Below are positions 1-5,197 of a stretch of 8,058 nt of DNA, in pieces; within the stretch, counting starts at the first letter, position 1; every line of letters starts with the position of its first letter. The position numbers and the translations under genes were made by a program. Source of the DNA: JAZKFP01 sp040386355 (GTDB taxonomy: Bacteria; Pseudomonadota; Gammaproteobacteria; Pseudomonadales; UBA6940); NCBI GenBank assembly GCA_040386355.1, contig JAZKFP010000284.1:1-8058 (forward strand), in the 5' to 3' direction. The notes under the pieces were generated by a model. It was given only the letters and a program-made list of their open reading frames with translations. It made no database searches and was not told the origin of the DNA.

Positions 1-22
1 TAGGCTAAAGCGTATAGCTTAG

Positions 23-322
23 GTAAAAGCGCAGTTGCAAAATCAAGTTGGCAAAAGCAATAATTTTTCTGATACTTCCTACGAGGGCTGTGCACGTTAT
101 CATACTTCAAGTGAGGGGTGAATCATCTAGCGAATGAAAAAATGCAGGAATTAATACAGAGATATTTCAGATCCTATCTTTCCAATTATTTATTATGCAG
201 TGCAGCGAGCTATATTTTTTAATAGGATAAACGACATAAAAGCATTTTGTGTAGAGCCTCATTATGATACTTTGACAGATATTGTACGTTTGAATGGTGA
301 ACTAATGTTCGGTATTCGATAG
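23..322 (+). pseudogene. Possible decayed gene, family not recognised
   Basis: No intact reading frame is present, but protein-like stretches follow one another in two + strand frames. The frame starting at 23 is open to TGA 119-121. The frame one base earlier is open from about 115 to TAA 220-222 and contains ANEKMQELIQRYF. The first frame is open again from 155 to TAG 320-322 and ends with DTLTDIVRLNGELMFGIR. Reading across them would need two frameshifts, the first near the GAGGGG run at 113-118, or several nonsense changes (TGA 119, TAG 128, TAA 152). I recognise no family. A TTGACA box at 272-277 lies inside it but has no convincing -10 partner at 16-18 bases. The alternative is chance open frames in AT-rich spacer DNA; a composition that is mixed rather than Lys/Ile/Phe-rich favours a remnant, weakly. 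Confidence 0.3.
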
Positions 323-381
323 TGCAGCTAGAACATTATTCAAACATTTAAATTTTTGAAATACTTTAAGGATAGTAAAAA

Positions 382-1065
382 ATGTTACCAGTTTCCAATC
401 AAAATTTAGTTACTTCTGCTCGGTTTCAGGTCGGGCACAAAACTAAAAAGTGCCTAGCTTTAGGAGCTCTTACCCTACTTGGTGGAGCCACTATTCGAAC
501 ATTCAATCCGCGAGCGCCAATTGCTTCTGTAAATCCACGAGCTGCAAGACAGCTCTCAATTAAAAACGATCTTTGCATAACCGCTCAGCATTCCGGTAAG
601 GTTTTTACCTTAACTCTGCCCGAGGAAGAAAAAGTTGATATCAGCGTTGCTGTAATTTCAGATTGTGCTTTTGAAGCTGGCTCGAATTATAAAAAGGCTG
701 CCTGGGACATAATTGATAATGCGATGACTCAACTAAATGTCAATGGAATAATAACGAATCAAGAAAATCGTTCATATGTTACACCTTGTCGGCCTTCTGG
801 GTTAGGCGCTATTAAAAGCTATGAAATTCTTCACAAAAGCTCCTGGCCTGTTTCTCGTGTTGGAGTAAAAGGCGAAGGTCTAACATCTGAAATTTACAGT
901 ACTTTAAAAGAAAGAATCGATGGCAATTCTTCTTTGCATGAAGCTGCTCGAAAATGTCGCATACAGACCACAAATATTGTCGCAATTACTGGTGGAACAG
1001 TTGTTGGCGCTGCAATTAGCCTTGGTTTGTTAATACGTTTTAGACATGACGCGCGAGTAAGATAG
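382..1065 (+). CDS. Unrecognised 227-aa protein with two predicted membrane segments
   Basis: I do not recognise this protein. It starts at ATG 382, nine bases after a good ribosome site AAGGA (368-372), and ends at TAG 1063. A hydrophobic segment at about residues 24-38 follows a basic stretch (HKTKK, 19-23). A second one at about 199-218 (TGGTVVGAAISLGLL) is glycine- and alanine-rich and is followed by a basic tail RFRHDARVR. By the positive-inside rule both ends would be cytoplasmic and residues 40-198 would lie in the periplasm; this is inference. That central part has four cysteines (C65, C95, C136, C192), which could form disulfides, and C24 lies in the first segment. The first segment might instead be a signal peptide, but there is no clear cleavage site and C24 lacks a lipobox in front of it. 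The gene appears to be its own transcription unit: debris lies before it, a terminator-like hairpin after it, and 337 bases separate it from sdhC. Coding status is likely from length and ribosome site; function is unknown. Confidence 0.68.
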   Translation: MLPVSNQNLVTSARFQVGHKTKKCLALGALTLLGGATIRTFNPRAPIASVNPRAARQLSIKNDLCITAQHSGKVFTLTLPEEEKVDISVAVISDCAFEAGSNYKKAAWDIIDNAMTQLNVNGIITNQENRSYVTPCRPSGLGAIKSYEILHKSSWPVSRVGVKGEGLTSEIYSTLKERIDGNSSLHEAARKCRIQTTNIVAITGGTVVGAAISLGLLIRFRHDARVR

Positions 1066-1090
1066 TTTCGTAAAATCAATTTTTTTGATT

Positions 1091-1124
1091 AAGCGGCAAT
1101 TATTTATTATTTGCCGTTTTGCTT
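1091..1124 (+). terminator. Probable rho-independent terminator of the orphan gene
   Basis: CGGCAA (1094-1099) pairs perfectly with TTGCCG (1111-1116) around an AT-only 11-base loop and is followed by TTTTGCTT. The flanking AAGC (1091-1094) and GCTT (1121-1124) could add an outer pairing. A second AT hairpin, AATCAA (1074-1079) with TTGATT (1085-1090), sits just before it. The stem is short, so termination may be partial. The hairpin lies 28 bases after the stop of the 382-1065 gene, which is where a terminator would be expected. Confidence 0.45.
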
Positions 1125-1159
1125 AAATAAAGTTTCAGTTGTCTGCATCAATTAAACTA

Positions 1160-1190
1160 TTCAAATATTGTTTTTTTACTTCATTATAAT
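1160..1190 (+). promoter_or_regulatory. Candidate promoter for the sdhCDAB operon
   Basis: A consensus -10 box TATAAT lies at 1185-1190. The best -35 match is TTCAAA at 1160-1165 (four of six bases), but the 19-base spacing is longer than ideal, so the call rests on the -10 box. Transcription would begin near 1197 and give a leader of about 205 bases before sdhC. TATACT at 1334-1339 is the competing candidate. A perfect -10 can occur by chance in DNA this AT-rich. Confidence 0.35.
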
Positions 1191-1199
1191 ATTTCACAT

Positions 1200-1211
1200 G
1201 ACCTCAAGGTC
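1200..1211. repeat. Perfect short inverted repeat GACCT-CA-AGGTC, possible operator
   Basis: The two 5-base arms are exact reverse complements around a 2-base centre. The site begins 10 bases after the TATAAT box, so it would cover about +3 to +14 of a transcript from that promoter. This is where a repressor would block initiation. I do not recognise it as the site of a known regulator, and it is short enough to arise by chance. Confidence 0.35.
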
Positions 1212-1402
1212 CGATTATCTTTGATATTTGTTCGCGAAAATCTTCCCATACGCATTAGAATTAAGCCTGTAAAACAATAATCTTATTACCAACCGTGCCA
1301 AAAGAAATCTCTGTTTTTTCACCTGTGGTCGCTTATACTCTGCGTCCTTTATGGAATGAGTTTGAGAAGCGATACAATTAGCCTGTAAGTGAGATTGAAA
1401 GC

Positions 1403-1780
1403 ATGAAAGTGAAGAAGCGCCCAGTTAATCTCGATTTAACAACCTTTAAATTTCCTATTTCTAGTATTACTTCAATTTTGCATCGTGTGTCCGGTGTTGT
1501 ACTGTTTCTTGCAGTACCTCTCATATTTTGGGCTTTGCAATTATCGTTAAAATCAGGTGAAGGCTACGAGTCAGTCGTCGAATGTTTTAACTCACCGCTA
1601 ATGAAACTGGTGAACTGGGCATTGTTGTCTGCGTTGGCTTATCACTTAGTAGCTGGTATTCGTCATCTACTGATGGATTGGGCAATTGGTGAAGAACTGA
1701 AAAGCGGTCAATTAGGATCGAAAATTGTTTTAGTTGTTTCAGCAATCTTGATTGTGATCCTAGGAGTTTGGATATGGTAA
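1403..1780 (+). CDS. sdhC: Succinate dehydrogenase cytochrome b556 subunit
   Basis: SdhC is one of the two membrane anchors of complex II. With SdhD it binds heme b and the ubiquinone that accepts electrons from succinate. The 125-residue product is close to the 129 of E. coli SdhC. The N-terminal RPVNLDL (residues 6-12) and SILHRVSG (24-31) are family signatures; S24 and R28 correspond to the quinone-site residues S27 and R31 of E. coli. H81 in AYHLVAGIRHLLMD matches heme ligand H84, and H88 is the second conserved His. Three membrane helices are visible at about 29-48, 67-90 and 106-125. The start has only a weak ribosome site (GTGAG at 1389-1393), but it gives the family's normal N-terminus. 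This is the first gene of the operon, and its end overlaps sdhD by seven bases, which suggests translational coupling. Confidence 0.97.
   Translation: MKVKKRPVNLDLTTFKFPISSITSILHRVSGVVLFLAVPLIFWALQLSLKSGEGYESVVECFNSPLMKLVNWALLSALAYHLVAGIRHLLMDWAIGEELKSGQLGSKIVLVVSAILIVILGVWIW
1761..1766 (+). promoter_or_regulatory. Ribosome binding site that fixes the sdhD start
   Basis: TAGGAG, inside the end of sdhC, lies seven bases before ATG 1774. It overlaps nothing useful for the in-frame TTG at 1768, which it nearly touches. It therefore selects ATG 1774 over the longer TTG-initiated reading. Confidence 0.75.
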
Positions 1781-2118
1781 CGCGCGCTATTAGTCATTCT
1801 CACAGCGGTCTAAAAGATTTCAAAATTCAGCGTTTTACAGCCCTTGTTTTAGCAATCTTTACCTTTGTGATGACTGGATTTTTCATTGTTCATCCACATC
1901 CGGTTTTTGCAGAATGGGCAGAATTCATGTTGCATCCTGCCATGCGCATATTAATTGTTTTAACCGCATGGAGTCTTGTGGCTCATGCGTGGGTAGGCAT
2001 GTGGACAATCGCCACAGACTACATCAAACATTATAAAATTCGCACTGCTTTTTTAGTCGCACTAGTAATGATCTTGGCAGTTGAATCCATCTGGATCATC
2101 GTAATACTTTGGGGATAA
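1774..2118 (+). CDS. sdhD: Succinate dehydrogenase membrane anchor subunit
   Basis: SdhD is the second anchor of complex II. It shares the heme b and the ubiquinone site with SdhC and SdhB. Starting at ATG 1774 the product is 114 residues, and the heme-ligand His in AHAWVGMW falls at residue 71, the same number as H71 of E. coli SdhD. The quinone-site pair D82-Y83 (TDYIK) also falls at the E. coli numbers, which supports this start over the in-frame TTG at 1768. The N-terminal part (GLKDFKIQRFTALVL) matches the family pattern, in which the chain enters the membrane after a basic Arg. Three helices lie at about 21-40, 55-77 and 90-111. The start overlaps the sdhC stop (ATGGTAA), and the stop is four bases before sdhA, whose ribosome site GGGGA (2111-2115) lies in the last sdhD codons. 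Confidence 0.96.
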   Translation: MVTRAISHSHSGLKDFKIQRFTALVLAIFTFVMTGFFIVHPHPVFAEWAEFMLHPAMRILIVLTAWSLVAHAWVGMWTIATDYIKHYKIRTAFLVALVMILAVESIWIIVILWG

Positions 2119-2122
2119 CAAG

Positions 2123-3895
2123 ATGTCGGTGATGAGAACTATTTCGTTTGATGCAGTAATTGTTGGTGGTGGTGGTGCAGGCTTACGAGCTGCGCTACAA
2201 CTTTCTAGAGCAGGTCACAGAACCGCTCTAATTTCTAAAGTATTTCCAACGCGTTCGCATACTGTTTCAGCCCAAGGTGGAATTACTTGCGCAATCGCAA
2301 GTGCTGATCCAAATGATGATTGGCGCTGGCATATGTACGACACCGTCAAAGGGTCGGACTATATCGGTGATCAAGACGCAATTGAATATATGTGTAAAAC
2401 CGGTCCAGAAGTTGTGTTTGAACTTGAACACATGGGTCTACCGTTTTCTCGTACTGAAGAAGGTCGAATTTATCAAAGACCTTTTGGTGGTCAATCTAAA
2501 AATTTTGGTGAAGGCGGACAAGCGGCCCGAACTTGCGCTGCAGCGGATCGTACTGGTCATGCTATGTTGCATACGCTGTATCAACAGAATCTGCGCTATA
2601 AAACTGTTTTCTATAACGAGTGGTATGCGTTAGATCTTGTGAAAAACCAAGACGGCGCAGTCCTCGGTTTAATTGCAATGAGTATTCACACTGGTGAAAC
2701 TGTTTTCTTTAAATCGCGTGCGGTTGTATTAGCAACCGGTGGTGCTGGTCGAATTTATTCTTCTACTACAAATGCGCATATTTGCACGGGTGATGGAATT
2801 GGAATGGCGTTACGCGCTGGTTTCCCAGTACAAGATATGGAAATGTGGCAATTTCATCCAACCGGAATTGCAGGCGCAGGTTCGTTAGTGACGGAAGGGT
2901 GTCGCGGTGAAGGTGGATACTTAGTTAATAAAGATGGCGAACGTTTTATGGAACGTTATGCACCTAATGCTAAAGATTTAGCAGGCCGTGACGTGGTAGC
3001 ACGTTCAATGATGATGGAAATTTTAGAAGGCCGTGGTTGCGGTCCAAATGGCGATTACGTTTATTTGAAACTAGATCACTTAGGCGCTGACGTTTTGCAT
3101 AAACGTTTGCCAGGTATTTGTGAATTAGCAATCACCTTCGCACACGTTGATCCCGTTAAAGAACCAATTCCAGTAGTTCCAACCTGTCATTACATGATGG
3201 GCGGAGTTCCAACCAACGTAAACGGCCAAGCAATTTACGTAGATTCGCAAGGCAATGAAAGCATTATTCAAGGTTTATTCGCGGTTGGTGAAGTGGCGTG
3301 TGTTTCGGTACATGGTGCAAACCGATTAGGCGGAAATTCATTGTTAGATTTAGTGGTATTTGGTCGCGCTGCTGGAATGTTCTTAGAAGAACATTTACAC
3401 GAAGCAGTAGAAGGACGTGACGCTTCAGCTTCTGATTTTGAGCAAGCGTATCAACGCGTCAATCGTTGGAATGCATCACGTGATGGTGAAAGTGTTCCAA
3501 TATTACGCCGTGCTTTGCAAGAAATTATGCAAAACCATTTTGGTGTATTCCGCAAAGGCGATCTTATTGAAGAAGGCGTCAGAAAATTAGCAGAATTACG
3601 TCAGCGTATCGCGAATGCGTATTTGCCCGATAAAAGTTTGGTTTATAACACTGCACGTATCGAAGCATTAGAGCTTGACAACTTGCTGGAAGTTGCGGTT
3701 TCAACCGCTATATCAGCGGATGTACGTAAAGAAAGTCGTGGCGCACATACGCGCTATGACTATCCTGATCGTGATGATGAAAACTGGTTAGCGCATTCTT
3801 TGTACTCACCTGAAAATCAAAGTGTTCGAAAGCGTGCAGTTAATTTTCAACCTAAAACTGTTCCGGCATTTCAACCTAAAGCACGTACCTATTAA
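2123..3895 (+). CDS. sdhA: Succinate dehydrogenase flavoprotein subunit
   Basis: SdhA oxidises succinate to fumarate on the cytoplasmic face of complex II and passes electrons through covalently bound FAD to SdhB. The 590-residue product compares with 588 in E. coli. The FAD-binding motif AVIVGGGGAGLRAA is at residues 11-24. H46, in SHTVSAQGGI, is the residue that would carry the covalent flavin (H45 in E. coli). Active-site residues line up: H245 (FHPTG), R289 (DLAGRD, the proton-shuttle Arg), H356 (CHYMMGG) and R401 (GANRLGGNSLLD). The family's C-terminal RTY ending is intact. ATG 2123 has GGGGA seven bases upstream; ATG 2132 is an in-frame alternative that loses only three residues. The 3' end contains a 12-base direct repeat TTTCAACCTAAA (3845 and 3869), encoding FQPK twice, and its last codons form the first unit of a tandem repeat that continues into the spacer. 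Confidence 0.98.
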   Translation: MSVMRTISFDAVIVGGGGAGLRAALQLSRAGHRTALISKVFPTRSHTVSAQGGITCAIASADPNDDWRWHMYDTVKGSDYIGDQDAIEYMCKTGPEVVFELEHMGLPFSRTEEGRIYQRPFGGQSKNFGEGGQAARTCAAADRTGHAMLHTLYQQNLRYKTVFYNEWYALDLVKNQDGAVLGLIAMSIHTGETVFFKSRAVVLATGGAGRIYSSTTNAHICTGDGIGMALRAGFPVQDMEMWQFHPTGIAGAGSLVTEGCRGEGGYLVNKDGERFMERYAPNAKDLAGRDVVARSMMMEILEGRGCGPNGDYVYLKLDHLGADVLHKRLPGICELAITFAHVDPVKEPIPVVPTCHYMMGGVPTNVNGQAIYVDSQGNESIIQGLFAVGEVACVSVHGANRLGGNSLLDLVVFGRAAGMFLEEHLHEAVEGRDASASDFEQAYQRVNRWNASRDGESVPILRRALQEIMQNHFGVFRKGDLIEEGVRKLAELRQRIANAYLPDKSLVYNTARIEALELDNLLEVAVSTAISADVRKESRGAHTRYDYPDRDDENWLAHSLYSPENQSVRKRAVNFQPKTVPAFQPKARTY

Positions 3896-3957
3896 AAGTG
3901 AATGTACCTATTTAAAAGCGACTGTACCTGTTAAAAGCAAATGCACGTATTAGTAAC
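3885..3957 (+). repeat. Tandem repeats of about 20 bp spanning the sdhA stop and the sdhA-sdhB spacer
   Basis: Three units can be aligned: GTACCTATTAAAAGTGAAT (3885-3903), GTACCTATTTAAAAGCGACT (3904-3923) and GTACCTGTTAAAAGCAAAT (3924-3942). A degenerate fourth starts GCACGTATTAG at 3943. The first unit contains the sdhA stop codon and part of its last two codons, so the array looks like repeated duplication of the end of sdhA, followed by point changes. It makes up most of the 101-base gap before sdhB. The units are not palindromic, and I see no known family of repeat. Confidence 0.7.
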
Positions 3958-3996
3958 TTTTAGGTAATTTTTAAAATAGTTTTTTAGGATTTTTTT

Positions 3997-4716
3997 ATGT
4001 CGAAACCAATGTTGAAAGTAAAGATTTATCGATATAACCCAGAAACCGACACCAAACCTTATATGAAGGAATATGAGGTAAATACCGGTGGTCGCGACAT
4101 GATGGTGTTAGATGTTTTACATCTGGTTAAAGAACAAGATCCTTCCTTAGCATTTCGTCGTTCATGTCGTGAAGGCGTATGCGGTTCCGATGGAATGAAC
4201 GTTAATGGGACCAATGTATTGGCTTGCATGACACCGGTTTCAAAAGCATTGGGAAAAGGTAAGGAGTTAACGGTTCGTCCACTTATGGGATTACCGATTG
4301 TTCGAGACCTTGTCGTTGACATGACAATGTTTTTTGAACAATACGAAAAAATTCAACCGTATTTAATTAATGATCAACCTACGACAGGAATTGAACGTCT
4401 GCAGTCGCCAGAAGATCGCGATAAGTTGGATGGTTTATATGAATGCATTTTGTGCGCATGTTGTTCAACAGCGTGTCCAAGTTATTGGTGGAATCCAGAT
4501 AAATTTGTGGGTCCTGCAGGATTACTTCAAGCGTATCGATTTATTGCCGATTCACGTGACACTGCAACTGAACAACGTTTAGAAGGATTACAAGATCCAT
4601 TTAGCTTGTTCCGTTGTCGCGGAATTATGAATTGTGTGAGTGTTTGTCCTAAGGGATTAAATCCAACTCGAGCGATTGGGCATATACGAACTATGCTCTT
4701 GGAAAGAAGCCCGTAG
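3997..4716 (+). CDS. sdhB: Succinate dehydrogenase iron-sulfur subunit
   Basis: SdhB carries the three iron-sulfur clusters that relay electrons from the SdhA flavin to ubiquinone. The 239-residue product compares with 238 in E. coli. The [2Fe-2S] ligands are C57, C62, D65 and C77 (SCREGVCGSDG and LAC). The [4Fe-4S] ligands are C150, C153, C156 and C217. The [3Fe-4S] ligands are C160, C207 and C213. P161 and W165 (PSYWWNPDKF) match the quinone-site Pro and Trp of E. coli. R208 stands where E. coli has H207; as I recall, Pseudomonas also has Arg there, so this is probably a normal variant. The start ATG 3997 has AGGA at 3986-3989, seven bases upstream, with a run of seven T just before the ATG. 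The gene probably belongs to the sdh operon despite the 101-base repeat-filled gap after sdhA; no terminator is visible in that gap. Confidence 0.98.
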   Translation: MSKPMLKVKIYRYNPETDTKPYMKEYEVNTGGRDMMVLDVLHLVKEQDPSLAFRRSCREGVCGSDGMNVNGTNVLACMTPVSKALGKGKELTVRPLMGLPIVRDLVVDMTMFFEQYEKIQPYLINDQPTTGIERLQSPEDRDKLDGLYECILCACCSTACPSYWWNPDKFVGPAGLLQAYRFIADSRDTATEQRLEGLQDPFSLFRCRGIMNCVSVCPKGLNPTRAIGHIRTMLLERSP

Positions 4717-4728
4717 GCTATGATCATT

Positions 4729-4755
4729 CGCAGGCAGAAGGCTCTGCCTGTGTTT
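4729..4755 (+). terminator. Strong hairpin after sdhB, probable operon terminator or attenuator
   Basis: CAGGCAGA (4731-4738) and TCTGCCTG (4743-4750) form a perfect 8-bp stem around the loop AGGC. One more G-U pair (4730/4751) and one C-G pair (4729/4752) can extend it. An outer pairing of GCTAT (4717-4721) with ATAGC (4765-4769) is possible. The tract after the stem, TGTTTAAGTT, is only moderately T-rich. It may therefore terminate partially, or mark a stable 3' end produced by processing, rather than separate sdh from sucA completely. Confidence 0.55.
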
Positions 4756-5070
4756 AAGTTCCTGATAGCATAATCTCCGAAAAACTATATTAATTCTAAT
4801 TTAAATGGTTTTCTGTATTTTTCCAGCTAGGTTTATTTGACGTAATTTGTAAAAAATTGATTTTCTGCGAACGTTATCAAAATCAAATTGGAAGTAGAAA
4901 GTTTACGCATTTCTTGGTCTTGATTTTAAAAGATATAGAATGCAAGCAAGTTTTTGCACAGATGATTTTGATGGGGTTTTTCAGACAAGCCTTGAAGATA
5001 TACCCGTAGCGTTTGAAAATTAGGTTAAATGAAATGGTAAAGCATCGAAATTTTTTCTCGATCACACGGC

Positions 5071-5102
5071 GCTTTGACGCTGCGTAGCCAAAGCTTTACG
5101 CA
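5071..5102 (+). promoter_or_regulatory. Interlocking inverted repeats in the candidate sucA leader, possible pseudoknot
   Basis: GCTTTG (5071-5076) pairs with CAAAGC (5089-5094), and TGCGTA (5081-5086) pairs with TACGCA (5097-5102). Each right arm lies beyond the other repeat's left arm, so the two 6-bp stems interlock as in an H-type pseudoknot, with connecting loops of 4, 2 and 2 bases. If the short last loop cannot span the stem, they would be alternative hairpins instead. The block is more GC-rich than its surroundings, is followed by purine-rich AAGGAAAGG, and lies 95 bases before the first sucA ATG. Regulation of sucA by this RNA is inference. A fragment of a palindromic repeat element is the alternative. 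Confidence 0.3.
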
Positions 5103-5197
5103 AGGAAAGGCAACAAAGTGAGCGGGAAAAAAGATGATGATGAATACCTAATGTTCATTCGCTATGGGTATAAAAGTGGAACACGGAAAATATATTC

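Larger units (their letters stand above)
1066..1402. other. Spacer between the orphan gene and sdhC
   Basis: This 337-base spacer holds a terminator-like hairpin near its left end, a TATAAT box at 1185-1190 and a GACCT/AGGTC palindrome, each listed separately. It also has an 8-base palindrome TTCGCGAA at 1231-1238 and a second possible -10 box TATACT at 1334-1339 with a weak partner CTGTTT at 1311-1316 (17-base gap). One + frame (1131-1280) lacks stops but has no usable start or protein-like signature, so I do not call a gene here. gltA, which lies divergently upstream of sdhC in E. coli, is not present. Confidence 0.6.
4717..5197. other. Spacer of 481 bases between sdhB and sucA
   Basis: After the sdhB hairpin, about 4770-5060 is AT-rich and holds no convincing gene. 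Stretches without stops run through it in two + strand frames (4800-5006, and 4898-5020 ending in VFQTSLEDIPVAFEN) and on the - strand (4883-5065, a Lys/Ile/Phe-rich 60 residues). Being open in several frames at once argues for AT-rich non-coding DNA, although a gene remnant is possible. A small hairpin ATCGA/TCGAT lies at 5044-5062. A GC-richer block at 5066-5105 is listed separately. A -10-like TATAAA at 5169-5174 has no good -35 partner, so the sucA promoter cannot be fixed from sequence. Confidence 0.55.

Noticed and set aside
272..277. Perfect -35 box TTGACA as promoter for the 382-1065 gene
   Set aside because: At 16-18 bases spacing the partner hexamers (ATGGTG, TGGTGA, GGTGAA) do not resemble a -10 box.
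894..1079. 61-residue reading frame on the - strand
   Set aside because: It lies opposite the better supported 382-1065 gene, and I see no start signal or recognisable motif of its own.
1131..1280. Open + frame in the sdhC upstream spacer
   Set aside because: It has no ATG, GTG or TTG with a ribosome site, resembles no family, and crosses the TATAAT box and palindrome; AT-rich chance frame.
1768..1773. TTG 1768 as start of sdhD
   Set aside because: The ribosome site TAGGAG ends one base before it, which is too close, while ATG 1774 is at seven bases and puts the heme His and quinone Asp-Tyr at their E. coli positions (71, 82-83).
3845..3880. 12-base direct repeat TTTCAACCTAAA at the end of sdhA as a recent duplication
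   Set aside because: E. coli SdhA has a comparable pair of short Pro-Lys motifs at the same place, so the protein pattern is ancestral and the DNA identity may be coincidental.
4616..4627. Arg208 in SdhB replacing the E. coli quinone-site His207 as a novel change
   Set aside because: I recall Arg at this place in other Gammaproteobacteria such as Pseudomonas, so it is likely a common variant.
4883..5065. 60-residue reading frame on the - strand between sdhB and sucA
   Set aside because: Composition is dominated by Lys, Ile, Phe and Cys as expected of random AT-rich DNA, no ribosome site precedes it, and two + frames are also open across the same bases.
5137..5151. ATG ATG ATG AAT ACC TAA as a leader peptide for sucA
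   Set aside because: Only five codons, beginning at a low-complexity ATG run, with no attenuator-like structure following it.
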